This document shows positions 45,885 to 55,075 of a stretch of DNA of 64,000 nt, in pieces. Both the position numbers and the translations under genes were made by a program. Numbering within the stretch: the first letter of the stretch is position 1; each line of letters starts with the position of its first letter. This DNA comes from Mycolicibacterium sp. BiH015 (GTDB taxonomy: Bacteria; Actinomycetota; Actinomycetes; Mycobacteriales; Mycobacteriaceae): NCBI RefSeq assembly GCF_027706845.1, contig NZ_JAQGCZ010000005.1:372001-436000 (forward strand). Direction: 5' to 3'. The notes under the pieces were generated by a model. It saw only the letters and a list, made by a program, of their open reading frames with translations, searched no databases and was not told the DNA's origin.

Positions 45885-46694
45885 TCAGTGGCGCAGCGTC
45901 TGTTCGGGCGCGGAGACGTCTGTTTCCCGCATACCGGCGATCACCTTGCCCAAAATGCGGCTTCGCGCAGAACGGGGCAACGGCCGCAGCGCCGCGGTGA
46001 GGAACTTTCCCCGCGCGCCGGGAATCACCGTGCGCCGCCCGAGCGCCCTCACCGTCGCAGCGGCCACGACTTCCGGGCGTTCACCGGACGACATCGTGAG
46101 GCCGGCCCTGGCGCCGAACCCTGACCGAACGGGGCCGGGGGCAACCGCGAGGACGTCGACACCGCTTGGCGACAGCTCGTGGTGCAGCCCCTCGGCCAGA
46201 CTCTGGGCGTAGGCCTTGGACGCCGCGTAGTTGGCCTGTCCGGGCACGCCCTGCCATCCGACGATGGAGCCGAACAGCACCAGCGCTCCGCTGCCCCGAG
46301 CGACGAGCCGACCGGCGAATGTGTGGGACAGGTGCAGTACGGCGCTGATGTTGACCGCGATCAGGTCGAGTTCCTCCTGCAGCGGGGTGCTCCCGAGGGC
46401 TCCGCTGGTGCCGAAACCGGCAGCGAGAACCACCATGCCGATATCGAGGGCGGCGGTCTGCTCGACGACCTTGTCCACGTCGCTGCGGTGGCACAGGTCG
46501 GCGGTAAGCACCCTGGTCTCGATGCCGTGGTCGGAACGCAGTTCGGCGGCCAGGGCCTCGAGCCGGTGCTGACTTCTCGCGCACACGACGACGTTGATTC
46601 CGGTAGCGGCGATCTCGGTGGCCAGAGCCCTGCCGATGCCGTCACTGGCCCCGGTGACCAGAGCCCACGGTCCGTAACGGTCGGCGTGCTTCAT
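45885..46694 (-). CDS. Short-chain dehydrogenase/reductase
   Basis: 269 aa from the ATG at 46694, which overlaps the MFS stop (ATGA). NAD(P) motif TGASDGIG near residue 15; active site Ser in GSIVG and YAASK (Tyr-x3-Lys) near 158. Similar to DltE/YqjQ-like SDRs. Coupled to the drug-exporter-like MFS gene, and so likely under the TetR of this cluster. Confidence 0.85.
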   Translation of the reverse strand: MKHADRYGPWALVTGASDGIGRALATEIAATGINVVVCARSQHRLEALAAELRSDHGIETRVLTADLCHRSDVDKVVEQTAALDIGMVVLAAGFGTSGALGSTPLQEELDLIAVNISAVLHLSHTFAGRLVARGSGALVLFGSIVGWQGVPGQANYAASKAYAQSLAEGLHHELSPSGVDVLAVAPGPVRSGFGARAGLTMSSGERPEVVAAATVRALGRRTVIPGARGKFLTAALRPLPRSARSRILGKVIAGMRETDVSAPEQTLRH

Positions 46695-48256
46695 TTCGCG
46701 GTCGCTTTCACAGGATGTGCCGGCAGGAACGCGAGCACGAAGAACGCGCCCACCAGGCAGACGGCTGCGGCGGTCAGGCATCCGGCATGCAGGCCCGACA
46801 TGAAAGCGTCGCTCACGGTGGTGCGGAGCGTCTCGGCAATCGGTGGTGGTGCCTGCGCGGCTACCTGCAGGCCCTGGGCCAGACCTTCGCGGGCGCTTTC
46901 CTGGGCGGCTTGCGGTGCCTGCGCGAGGATGTCGCTGTCGGAGAGGTGCCGGATGTAGAGCGTGGAGAAGATGCTGCCCACGACGGCCACTCCGAGTGTG
47001 CCGCCGATCTGACGTGTGGCGTCGTTGACCGCCGACCCGGCACCCGCCTGTTCGGGGCGAACCACGCCCATGATCGAGTCGGTGGCCGGTGCCGTGGTCA
47101 AGCCGAGGCCGCCGCCGAGCAGCACCATCTGCAGGGCGACGTGCAGATAGGGAACGTCGACGTCGACGGTGGCCACCCAGGCGAACGCGGCGGTGAGCAG
47201 CAGCAGCCCGACGAACACCACGGCCTTGGTGCCCACCCGTGTCACGGCAAGTCGGGTGCCCAGCACGGATCCGACGGCGATCGACAGCGCGACCGGCAGG
47301 ATCCGGACTCCGGTTTCGAGGGGGCCGAAGCCCTGCAGAAGTTGGAAGAACTGGGTGATCAGGAAGATGAAGCCGAAAAGCGCGAAGAATGCGACGGTCA
47401 CGGCGCCGCTGGCGGCGCTGAATCGAAGGTTGGCAAAGAGCCGGACGTCCAGCAGCGGATCGACGTGGTGTGCTTCCCACCAGATGAAGCACCCCGCCGC
47501 GACCAGCGCTGCGCCGAAGCCGACAAGCGTGCGGGTGTCGGTCCACCCGTATTCGGGCGCCTCGATGATCGTGTAGACCAGCACACCCAGCATCGCGACG
47601 GACAACAGCAATCCGACACGATCCAGCCGGGCGTCGGGCTCGGTGGACGAGGCCGGGATGAACAGTGCGGCGCCGATGATCGCGACGACCGCAATCGGTA
47701 CCAGCGCCAGGAACAGGCTGCCCCACCAGAACGATTCGAGCAGTGCGCCGCCGAGGATGGGGCCGATGGCGACGCCCAGGCCCGTCACCGCACCCCAGAC
47801 GCCGATAGCTGCGGCGCGTTGTTTGGGATCGCGGAACGTGTCGGTGATGATCGCCAGCGTGGTCGGGAAGATGAGGGCTGCCGAGATCCCCATCACCAGA
47901 CGCATGACGATCAACGATTCCGTGGACGTGCAGAAGGCTGCGCCGATGCTGCTGACCGCCAACAGGGCCAGTCCCGCCACCAGGGTGCCGCGTCGACCGA
48001 ACTTGTCGCCGACGGTCCCGCCGGCCAGCACCAGTGCCGCGAAGGTCAGGTTGTAGGCGTCGACGATCCACTGCAGGCCGCGCGTCGATGCGCCGAGCTC
48101 CGAATTCAGCGTAGGCAGAGCCACATTCACGATCGTGGTCTCCACGTTGATGGCGAGTGCGGCGACGAGGACGACTGACAGGACCAGAGCGGGCCGCACC
48201 TTCGCCGGGGTGCGGTGCGTGCCTGTGCCGAGATTTCTACCGGTGTCGACGACCAT
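46691..48256 (-). CDS. MFS drug exporter, DHA2 (EmrB/QacA) family
   Basis: 521 aa, 14 hydrophobic helices. Motif A is GTVGDKFGRRGTLVAG near residue 80; motif C is GVAIGPILGGALLE near 160. It expels toxic compounds using the proton gradient. Two copies of a 17-bp dyad lie just upstream, so it is most likely repressed by the TetR gene 85 bp upstream. Confidence 0.88.
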   Translation of the reverse strand: MVVDTGRNLGTGTHRTPAKVRPALVLSVVLVAALAINVETTIVNVALPTLNSELGASTRGLQWIVDAYNLTFAALVLAGGTVGDKFGRRGTLVAGLALLAVSSIGAAFCTSTESLIVMRLVMGISAALIFPTTLAIITDTFRDPKQRAAAIGVWGAVTGLGVAIGPILGGALLESFWWGSLFLALVPIAVVAIIGAALFIPASSTEPDARLDRVGLLLSVAMLGVLVYTIIEAPEYGWTDTRTLVGFGAALVAAGCFIWWEAHHVDPLLDVRLFANLRFSAASGAVTVAFFALFGFIFLITQFFQLLQGFGPLETGVRILPVALSIAVGSVLGTRLAVTRVGTKAVVFVGLLLLTAAFAWVATVDVDVPYLHVALQMVLLGGGLGLTTAPATDSIMGVVRPEQAGAGSAVNDATRQIGGTLGVAVVGSIFSTLYIRHLSDSDILAQAPQAAQESAREGLAQGLQVAAQAPPPIAETLRTTVSDAFMSGLHAGCLTAAAVCLVGAFFVLAFLPAHPVKATAK

Positions 48257-48278
48257 GCTGTTCCACCCGTCCCTAAAA

Positions 48279-48295
48279 TGTTTACATCGCTAACA
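48279..48295. promoter_or_regulatory. TetR operator candidate 1
   Basis: 17 bp TGTTTAC-ATC-GCTAACA, 23 bp before the MFS start. It fits the consensus TGTTkAC-N3-nsTAACA shared with the two other sites. Confidence 0.6.
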
Positions 48296-48314
48296 TCCAG
48301 AGCATCGCAGAGGA

Positions 48315-48331
48315 TGTTAGTGCTGTCAACA
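48315..48331. promoter_or_regulatory. TetR operator candidate 2
   Basis: On the minus strand TGTTGAC-AGC-ACTAACA. Its centre is 36 bp from candidate 1. It also overlaps a TTGACA that could be the -35 of the MFS promoter. Confidence 0.6.
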
Positions 48332-48340
48332 TTGGCTGCG

Positions 48341-48988
48341 TTAGCGGAGCCCCTGGGCGATCCCGTCGAGCAGACGATCGGTGATGAGCTGTTTGCGGGC
48401 GGTGTCCGTCTCACGGAGTGGGCCGTCGAGGAACAGCGTGGCCAGTCCGTGCACCGCCGCCCAGGCGGCCTCGTCGAGGCCGTCGCGTCGATCGGCGGAG
48501 AGCAGGCCTGTGGAGACCAGATCGTCGATGCACCGCATCAGGATCTGGAACGGGTGGTGCTCCTCGCCCGTGGGCTCCGGCCCGTCTGGCTCAGGCTGTC
48601 GCCCGGACGCTTTATGCGCGAACGCCGTTCGGAACAGGCCGGGTTCGGCGAGCGCGAAGTCGATGTAGCTCTGGCCCGTGGCGCGAAAGCGGTCGAGGGC
48701 ACGCGCGTCCTTGGCTCGCCGCCGGGGCAATGCGTCCATCCGGGCAACCATCGCGTCGGCCAGGCGCAGCATGGCCTGCTCGCCGACGGCGTCCAGAAGC
48801 GCTTCCCGATCGGCGTAGTGCCGGTAGGCCGCGGAGTTGCTGACGCCCGCCAATCGTTGGACGTCACGCAGAACCACGGCGTCCGGTCCGCCTTCTCTGG
48901 CGAGCTCGACAGCGTGCCGCAGCAGGGTTTGGCGCAGGTTGCCGTGGTGATAGGAGTTGGCCGCCGCGCGCGAGCGTGGAGTGTTCAC
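48341..48988 (-). CDS. TetR family repressor
   Basis: 215 aa from a GTG with AAAGGGGG upstream. The helix-turn-helix is LRDVQRLAGVSNSAAYRHYA near residue 40. C-terminal ligand domain of WHG/TetR_C type. Upstream of the MFS and SDR genes and in the same direction, with operator candidates on both sides, so it likely represses itself and the exporter. Confidence 0.88.
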   Translation of the reverse strand: MNTPRSRAAANSYHHGNLRQTLLRHAVELAREGGPDAVVLRDVQRLAGVSNSAAYRHYADREALLDAVGEQAMLRLADAMVARMDALPRRRAKDARALDRFRATGQSYIDFALAEPGLFRTAFAHKASGRQPEPDGPEPTGEEHHPFQILMRCIDDLVSTGLLSADRRDGLDEAAWAAVHGLATLFLDGPLRETDTARKQLITDRLLDGIAQGLR

Positions 48989-49003
48989 CGACGCCCCCTT
49001 TCA

Positions 49004-49020
49004 TGTTGACGACCGTAACA
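49004..49020. promoter_or_regulatory. TetR operator candidate 3
   Basis: 17 bp TGTTGAC-GAC-CGTAACA, 15 bp upstream of the tetR start, in the 95-bp gap shared with the divergent fadD4. It matches the other two sites at all arm ends. Confidence 0.6.
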
Positions 49021-49046
49021 TCCGGTCCTTCGGCCGATGCCCACTC

Positions 49047-49060
49047 TTGACAGGTGTCAA
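49047..49060. promoter_or_regulatory. TTGACA-GG-TGTCAA dyad upstream of fadD4
   Basis: Inverted repeat with 6-bp arms, 23 bp before the fadD4 ATG. TTGACA may also serve as a -35 with TAGAGT (49072-49077) as a loose -10 at 19-nt spacing. Possibly a further regulator site. Confidence 0.35.
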
Positions 49061-49083
49061 CTTTGGTTTTGTAGAGTCTTCGC

Positions 49084-50604
49084 ATGCAGATCCGCGACAC
49101 CGCTGTTGCCGCCCCTGACAAGCCCGCCATCATCATGTATCCGTCCGGGACGGTGGTCACCTTCGGTGAGTTGGAGGTCCGGGCGAACCGGCTCGCGCAC
49201 CTGTTCCGCAACGCGGGTCTCGTCGAAGGGGACGCGGTCGCGATCCTGATGGAGAACAACCAGCACATGCATGCGGTCATGTGGGCCGCGCGTCGCTGCG
49301 GCCTCTACTACGTGCCGATCAACACGCACCTCACCGCCGCCGAGGCGGCCTACATCATCGACAACAGCAGCGCGAAGGCAATCGTCGGTTCCGGCAAGCT
49401 CAGCGACACCCTTGCCGGGCTCGCCGCCGAACTACCCAACGGGCTTCCCCCGGTGCGCATCATCGCCGACGGCAGACTCGACGGCTGGCAGAGCTACCCA
49501 GAATGCGTTGCAGATCAACCAGATACGCCGATCGACGATGAGATCGAGGGTGACCTGCTGCAGTACTCCTCGGGCACCACGGGCCGCCCCAAGGGCATCA
49601 AGCGCGCGCTGCCCCACGTGCCGCCGTCGGAATCGCCGGGCCTGATGGCCGCGCTGGTCTCGTTCTGGATGCACCCCGACGCCGTCTACCTCAGCCCCGC
49701 GCCGCTCTACCACACAGCGCCGTCGGTCTGGTCGATGCAGACCCAGGCCGGCGGCATCACCACGGTCGTGATGGAGAAGTTCGACGCCGAAGGCGCGCTG
49801 GACGCTATCGCCAAACACCGTGTGACACATGGTCAGTTCGTTCCGGTGATGTTCACCCGCATGTTGAAGCTGCCCGAAGACGTCCGCACGTCCTACGACG
49901 TGTCCAGCCTGGAACGGGTCATGCACGCGGCTGCCCCGTGCCCCGTCGAGATCAAGAAGCAGATGATCGACTGGTGGGGACCCATCGTCGACGAGTACTA
50001 CGCGTCCTCCGAGGCCCACGGCTCCACGCTGATCACTGCCGAGGAATGGCTGACCCACCCGGGCTCGGTGGGGCGCCCGCTGGCAGGCGCGCTGCACATC
50101 GTCGGCGAGGACGGCACCGAGCTGCCGCCGGGCGAGGCGGGTGAGATCTATTTCGAAGGCGGGTTCGATTTCGAGTACCTCAACGATCCGGACAAGACCG
50201 CGAAGTCGCGAGACAGGCACGGTTGGAAGACGGTGGGCGACATCGGTTACGTCGACGAAGAGGGATATCTCTACCTCACCGATCGCCGGCATCACATGAT
50301 CATCTCGGGCGGGGTGAACATCTACCCGCAGGAAGCCGAGAACATGCTCGTCACGCATCCAAAGGTGATGGACGCCGCGGTGTTCGGCGTGCCCGACGAG
50401 GAGATGGGGCAGCGGGTCAAGGGTGTGGTGCAGACTGTCGACCCCGCCGATGCGACTCCCGAATTCGCCGAGGAACTGATCGCGTGGCTGCGAGATCGGT
50501 TGGCGCACTACAAATGCCCGCGGTCCATCTCGTTCGAGGCGCAGCTGCCCCGGACCGACACCGGGAAGCTCTACAAGCAGGAGCTGATAAGCAAGTACTC
50601 GTGA
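49084..50604 (+). CDS. fadD4: Acyl-CoA synthetase FadD4
   Basis: 506 aa. AMP-binding signature YSSGTTGRPKG at 161-171, then YASSEAHG near 305, the hinge TDRRHHMIISGGVNIYP near 400 and a C-terminal catalytic lysine in TDTGKLYKQ. It activates a fatty acid with ATP and CoA. Followed by an enoyl-CoA hydratase with a GTGA overlap. Position equals Rv0214. Confidence 0.9.
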   Translation: MQIRDTAVAAPDKPAIIMYPSGTVVTFGELEVRANRLAHLFRNAGLVEGDAVAILMENNQHMHAVMWAARRCGLYYVPINTHLTAAEAAYIIDNSSAKAIVGSGKLSDTLAGLAAELPNGLPPVRIIADGRLDGWQSYPECVADQPDTPIDDEIEGDLLQYSSGTTGRPKGIKRALPHVPPSESPGLMAALVSFWMHPDAVYLSPAPLYHTAPSVWSMQTQAGGITTVVMEKFDAEGALDAIAKHRVTHGQFVPVMFTRMLKLPEDVRTSYDVSSLERVMHAAAPCPVEIKKQMIDWWGPIVDEYYASSEAHGSTLITAEEWLTHPGSVGRPLAGALHIVGEDGTELPPGEAGEIYFEGGFDFEYLNDPDKTAKSRDRHGWKTVGDIGYVDEEGYLYLTDRRHHMIISGGVNIYPQEAENMLVTHPKVMDAAVFGVPDEEMGQRVKGVVQTVDPADATPEFAEELIAWLRDRLAHYKCPRSISFEAQLPRTDTGKLYKQELISKYS

Positions 50605-51479
50605 ACACGCTGGCGGGGGGAGTACTGGTCGCCGTCGGGGATCCGTCCGACGACGCGACGTTCACGCTGACCGAGGACGCCACCGACGACCGCCGCGCCG
50701 TCACCGTGGCCTCCGTCCCCGATGCGCTTGCCGAGCTCACCGAGCGCTGCGAGCGCTGGCCACAGACGGCAGCCGTCTGCGACGACGTCCTGCGCGCCTT
50801 CGACCCGGCCGCCTCGACGTTCACCGGCATCGTCACCGAGTCGCTGGCCTACTCGACGTTGCAGTCCGGCGCGGAATTCGCGCGCTGGCTGGGTGAGCGC
50901 GGACCTGCGGTGGTGCCGGACATCCCGAATCCCGTTGTCGCTGAACGTGACAACGACCGCCTGACGGTCCGGTTCAACCGGCCGGGGCGGCACAACGCGT
51001 TCTCGACCGACGCCAGGGCCGCGCTGCTCGAGGCTCTTGAGGTCGCCCGCCTCGATCTTTCGGTGACCGAGATGGTGCTGGCCGGCAATGGGCCGTCCTT
51101 CTGCAGCGGAGGGGACCTCGCCGAGTTCGGCAGCTTCGCCGATCCGGCCAGCGCCCACATCGCCCGCACCCGCCACAGCCCCGCGCTCGTGCTCGACGAG
51201 ATCACCGCGCGGCTGGGGCGGGCCTGCCGCGCCGAGATCCACGGACAGGTGCAGGGCAGCGGCTTGGAAATGGCCGCATTCTGCGGCTGGGTCATCTGTC
51301 ATCCCGACGCGGTGCTCGGGCTCCCGGAACTGGCGCTCGGCCTGATCCCGGGAGCCGGTGGCACCGTCAGCATCACCCGGCGCATCGGCCGCTGGCGCAC
51401 CGCCTATCTCGTGCTGTCGGGCCGCTCGATCGACGCCGACACCGCGCTGCGCTGGGGCCTGGTCGACGAAATCGGCTGA
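50601..51479 (+). CDS. Enoyl-CoA hydratase/isomerase with N-terminal extension
   Basis: 292 aa from the GTG at 50601 overlapping the fadD4 stop. Residues 1-105 are an extra, poorly recognised region. The crotonase core starts near 108 (LTVRFNRPGRHNAF), with NGPSFCSGGDL (oxyanion hole), and GSGLEMAAF and LPELALGLIPGAGG carrying the catalytic Glu residues. Acts in beta-oxidation type steps next to FadD4. Confidence 0.83.
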   Translation: MNTLAGGVLVAVGDPSDDATFTLTEDATDDRRAVTVASVPDALAELTERCERWPQTAAVCDDVLRAFDPAASTFTGIVTESLAYSTLQSGAEFARWLGERGPAVVPDIPNPVVAERDNDRLTVRFNRPGRHNAFSTDARAALLEALEVARLDLSVTEMVLAGNGPSFCSGGDLAEFGSFADPASAHIARTRHSPALVLDEITARLGRACRAEIHGQVQGSGLEMAAFCGWVICHPDAVLGLPELALGLIPGAGGTVSITRRIGRWRTAYLVLSGRSIDADTALRWGLVDEIG

Positions 51480-51481
51480 GA

Positions 51482-52210
51482 TCAGCGTTGCCGCGCCGGG
51501 CGGATGATCAACTCGTTGACGTCGACGTCGGCCGGTTCGTTGATCGCGTAGGCGATACCCCGTGCGATCGCATCCGGCGAAATCGAGTCCGCGCGGTACT
51601 GCGTCATCGCCGCGGCCGCCGTGGGATCGGAGATCGTGTCCGCCAGTTCCGATTCGACGACGCCCGGCGAGACGGTCGTCACCCGGATCGACGGGTCGGA
51701 CTCCATCCGCAGACCCTCGGTGATCGCCCACGCGGCGTACTTCGTCGCGCAGTACACCGCACCCGTGGGGACGACCTCATGTGCCCCGATCGAGGCCACC
51801 GTGATGAAATGACCGCCCCCCTGGCGCTGGAAGTGGGGCAGGGCGGCGGCGATGCCGTGGAGAAGACCGCGGACGTTGACGTCGATCATCCGGTACCACT
51901 CGTCGACCAGCAGCGCGTCCAACCGCGACAGCGGCATCACCCCGGCGTTGTTGACGACGACGTCCACCCGTCCGTGTGCGGCCACCGCCGCATCGACGAA
52001 GGCGGCCATGTCTGCGCGGTCGGTGACATCGAGCCTGCGTGTCTCGATGCTGCCACCGGCGTCTGTGATCCTGGCGGCGAGTTGGTCGAGACGGTCCTCG
52101 CGCCGCGCGCCCGCGACCACGTGGTGTCCGTCGGCGGCGAGGCGTTCTGCCACCGCCTCACCGATCCCGCTGCTTGCTCCTGTGACGAGGACGATTTTCG
52201 ATTCGCTCAT
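51482..52210 (-). CDS. Short-chain dehydrogenase/reductase
   Basis: 242 aa from the ATG at 52210; a further ATG 33 bp upstream is less likely. TGASSGIG near residue 10, NNAG near 85, YCATKYA (Tyr-x3-Lys) near 150. Classical SDR, probably NADP-dependent. Convergent with the enoyl-CoA hydratase gene, and divergent from the XRE regulator. Confidence 0.87.
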   Translation of the reverse strand: MSESKIVLVTGASSGIGEAVAERLAADGHHVVAGARREDRLDQLAARITDAGGSIETRRLDVTDRADMAAFVDAAVAAHGRVDVVVNNAGVMPLSRLDALLVDEWYRMIDVNVRGLLHGIAAALPHFQRQGGGHFITVASIGAHEVVPTGAVYCATKYAAWAITEGLRMESDPSIRVTTVSPGVVESELADTISDPTAAAAMTQYRADSISPDAIARGIAYAINEPADVDVNELIIRPARQR

Positions 52211-52295
52211 GTCCACCAGCATCGGCGCGCTCGATCGCGGCAACCAGGGTGCGATACACCCAGGCGACCCGGGAATCCGCGCCTAGTGTGGGGGA

Positions 52296-53150
52296 GTGGC
52301 CGAACTGGGTGACTATCTGAAAAGCCGGCGGGCCGTATTGCGTCCCGCCGATGTCGGGTTGACCAGCACGGGCGTGCGCCGCGTCCCCGGACTGCGCCGC
52401 GAGGAAGTGGCGCTTCTGGCCGGTGTCAGCGTGGACTACTACGGCCGCCTGGAGCAGGGAAGAGAACGGTCACCGTCGGTGCAGGTCCTCGAAGCCCTCG
52501 CCGCGGCGCTCCGCCTCGACGACGACGGCCGCACACATCTTTTCGGGCTCGCAGGCCACACGCCCAGGCTGCCGAGGCGCCAGCAGCCGGACCGGGTCGA
52601 CCCGGGATTGCTCCGGCTGATGGAGGCGTGGCCGGACAACCCGGCTCTTGTCTACAACCGTGCCTACGACATCCTGGCGGCCAACCCCATGGCCAGGGCC
52701 CTGTTCGGCGAGCTCGGCGCGGTGGGCAATCTGATGTTGCTCGTCTTCACCGATCCCCGTGCCCGCGGCTTCTACGTCGACTGGGACATCGTCGCAGCCG
52801 ACTCCGTCGCAGGCTTCCGGATGGCCTACGGGGCCGCGCCCGACGACCCCAGGGCCCAGGAGGTGCTCGGCGAGCTGCTTGCGGTCGACGAGTTCCGCAG
52901 CCTGTGGGAGCGGCGGGATGCACGCCGGAAATGTCTGGCACGCAAGACTTTTCAACATCCGGAAGTCGGTACGGTCACGCTGAACATGCAGACGTTCGAC
53001 GTTCGGGCCGCGCCCGGTCAGGAGCTCATCGTCTACGACGCCGACCCGGGCAGTCCGAGCGCCGACGCGCTAAGGCTGCTGGGCAGCATCGCCGCGACGG
53101 ACAGCCGAAACGACGACGGTCACCCGGACCGCTTCAACGTGACCCGGTAG
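52296..53150 (+). CDS. XRE-type regulator with MmyB-like ligand domain
   Basis: 284 aa from a GTG at 52296. HTH near residues 35-60 (REEVALLAGVSVDYYGRLEQ) and MmyB/PAS-like ligand-binding C-domain (AWPDNPALVYNRAYDILAAN near 108). Such regulators in actinobacteria often control the adjacent short-chain dehydrogenase, here 86 bp away and divergent. Confidence 0.87.
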   Translation: MAELGDYLKSRRAVLRPADVGLTSTGVRRVPGLRREEVALLAGVSVDYYGRLEQGRERSPSVQVLEALAAALRLDDDGRTHLFGLAGHTPRLPRRQQPDRVDPGLLRLMEAWPDNPALVYNRAYDILAANPMARALFGELGAVGNLMLLVFTDPRARGFYVDWDIVAADSVAGFRMAYGAAPDDPRAQEVLGELLAVDEFRSLWERRDARRKCLARKTFQHPEVGTVTLNMQTFDVRAAPGQELIVYDADPGSPSADALRLLGSIAATDSRNDDGHPDRFNVTR

Positions 53151-53842
53151 GTGTACTGCTCGGGCAGAAACTGACTGACGGCGAGCTCGACCGGACGGCA
53201 TGTGTCGTCGGAGTACAACCGGTCCACCCGCAGCATGGGGTGACCGGGTTCGCACCCTACGGCCGCGGCGGCGGCGCTGTCTGCTGCAGTCACCGTGATC
53301 GATTGCGCCGCTTCGGCGATCGGCCTTTCGAGGTGCGGTTCCAACAAGCCGATGACGGTGTGCGTCGTCACCGCGCCTGAGGCGAGCGACGGCGACGCGA
53401 GCACCGGGGCCGCCACGGCCGGGGGCAGGTGGACCGTGGTGTGCCCGAAGGCTATTCGGTCGTGCAACCGTCGGAACACCAGGGTGTAGACGACATCGCC
53501 GTCGAGCCGGAGCCGGCTGGCTGCGTCGATGTCGACACGGCGGCGCAGCCCGTCGAGAACCTCCATGGTGGTGTCGTCGGACAGGCTCATCAGGTCTTCG
53601 ATCGATCCGAGCTGGCGCAGGTAACGCCGTCCGCGATCGCCGGCGTAGCTGCCTCGCCCGGGCACCCGGTACACCGAACCCTCGGCGACCAGGTCCTGGA
53701 AGGCGCGCCGGACCGTCTGGCGTGACAGCCCGTGGCGGGCCACCAGCTCCGACTCGGTCGGCAGCCGCGTCCCGTCCGGATAGCGGCCGGCGGCGATCTC
53801 GGCCCGGAGCCGTTCGCGCAGAACCTGATACGCCGGCGGCAT
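53120..53842 (-). CDS. GntR family regulator with UTRA domain
   Basis: 240 aa. GntR winged helix: LPTESELVARHGLSRQTVRR near residue 26. The UTRA ligand-binding domain follows (residues 75-235). Its start overlaps the fadE3 stop (ATGA), so the repressor is made with FadE3. It overlaps the XRE gene 3' end by 31 bp on the other strand. Confidence 0.88.
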   Translation of the reverse strand: MPPAYQVLRERLRAEIAAGRYPDGTRLPTESELVARHGLSRQTVRRAFQDLVAEGSVYRVPGRGSYAGDRGRRYLRQLGSIEDLMSLSDDTTMEVLDGLRRRVDIDAASRLRLDGDVVYTLVFRRLHDRIAFGHTTVHLPPAVAAPVLASPSLASGAVTTHTVIGLLEPHLERPIAEAAQSITVTAADSAAAAAVGCEPGHPMLRVDRLYSDDTCRPVELAVSQFLPEQYTYRVTLKRSG

Positions 53843-54999
53843 CAGATACCACCCCGGGCCACCAGCTGCCCCGCGATCACGTTGCGCTGGATCTCGTTGG
53901 TGCCCTCGCCTACGATCATCAGCGGCGCGTCGCGGAAATAGCGCTCGACGTCGTACTCGGTCGAGTAGCCGTACCCGCCGTGGATGCGGACGGCATTCAG
54001 CGCGATCTCCATCGCGACCTCGGACGCGAACAGCTTGGCCATCCCCGCTTCCATGTCGGCGCGCTCACCACTGTCGTACCGGTCGGCGGCGTGCAACGTC
54101 AGCTGCCGTGCCGCAGTCAGCTTGGTCGCCATGTCCGCCAGATAGTGACCGACGGCCTGGTGCTTCCAGATCGGCTGCCCGAAGCTCTGCCGGTCCTGCG
54201 CGTAGGCGAGCGCGTCGGCCAGCGCCGCCGATGCCACGCCCAACGCCCTCGAGGCAACCTGGATCCGGCCTGTCTCAAGCCCTTTCATCATCTGCGCGAA
54301 TCCGTGGCCTTCTACGCCACCGAGGATCGCCGAGGCGGGTACTCGGCACTGGTCGAAGGACAGCTCGCAGGACTCGACGCCCTTGTAGCCGAGCTTCGGC
54401 AGGTCGCGGGACACCGTGAGGCCTTCGGACGGATTCTCGACCAGGACGACCGAGATGCCCGAATGCCTCGGCGTCGCGCCCGGATCGGTCTTGCACAGCA
54501 GCGCGATCAGGCCGGAGCGCCGGGCGTTGGAGATCCAGGTCTTCGCCCCGCTGATCACGAGGTCGCCGTCGTCGCGCCGTGCGACCGTCGTCATGGCCTG
54601 CAGATCGGAGCCCCCGCCGGGTTCGGTCAGTGCCATCGTGGCCCGCAGTTCCCCCGTGGCCATCGCGGGCAGATAGCGCTGCTTCTGGTCCTCGGTGCCG
54701 AACAGCGTCAACAGCTTCGCGACCACGGTGTGGCCGCCCATCGCGCCCGCGAGGCTCATCCACCCGCGGGCCAGCTCCTGGGTGACCAGGACGTAGCACC
54801 GGGTGGAGACCGGCGCGCCGCCGTGCGACTCGGGGACGGCGAGCCCGTAGATGCCGATACTCTTCATCTTCTCGATCCACGGCTCGGGGTAGGTGTTGGC
54901 GTGCTCGAGGTCGCGGACGGCCGGCCTGACGTCGCGATCGATGAACGTGCGCACGGTCTCGATCAGCATCGCTTCTTCAGCACTGAGTCCTTCGACCAC
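53842..54999 (-). CDS. fadE3: Acyl-CoA dehydrogenase FadE3
   Basis: 385 aa from the GTG at 54999, chosen because GGAGG lies 7 nt upstream; an ATG at 55035 would add 12 residues. FAD motif ALTEPGGGSDLQAM near residue 115, then ARRSGLIALL, and the C-terminal catalytic Glu in VGEGTNEIQRNVIA. It oxidises acyl-CoA to the trans-2-enoyl-CoA. Coupled to gntR and divergent from maoC. Equivalent of Rv0215c. Confidence 0.9.
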   Translation of the reverse strand: MVEGLSAEEAMLIETVRTFIDRDVRPAVRDLEHANTYPEPWIEKMKSIGIYGLAVPESHGGAPVSTRCYVLVTQELARGWMSLAGAMGGHTVVAKLLTLFGTEDQKQRYLPAMATGELRATMALTEPGGGSDLQAMTTVARRDDGDLVISGAKTWISNARRSGLIALLCKTDPGATPRHSGISVVLVENPSEGLTVSRDLPKLGYKGVESCELSFDQCRVPASAILGGVEGHGFAQMMKGLETGRIQVASRALGVASAALADALAYAQDRQSFGQPIWKHQAVGHYLADMATKLTAARQLTLHAADRYDSGERADMEAGMAKLFASEVAMEIALNAVRIHGGYGYSTEYDVERYFRDAPLMIVGEGTNEIQRNVIAGQLVARGGI

Positions 55000-55036
55000 C
55001 TGCGAACCTCCGAGACGTCCAATATGTACGGCCATT

Positions 55037-55053
55037 TGTCAGCCATATTGACA
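55037..55053. promoter_or_regulatory. GntR operator candidate between fadE3 and maoC
   Basis: TGTCA-GCCATAT-TGACA, a 17-bp dyad with 5-bp arms, 37 bp before the fadE3 GTG and 22 bp before the maoC ATG. It probably controls both directions through the GntR gene downstream of fadE3. Confidence 0.5.
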
Positions 55054-55075
55054 TGCGTGCGGACCCGATGCCAGC

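Noticed and set aside
46695-48071. Upstream extension of the SDR reading frame across the MFS gene
   Set aside because: The SDR fold starts cleanly at the ATG at 46694, and the extension is Arg-rich antiparallel to nothing known; the MFS frame is strong there.
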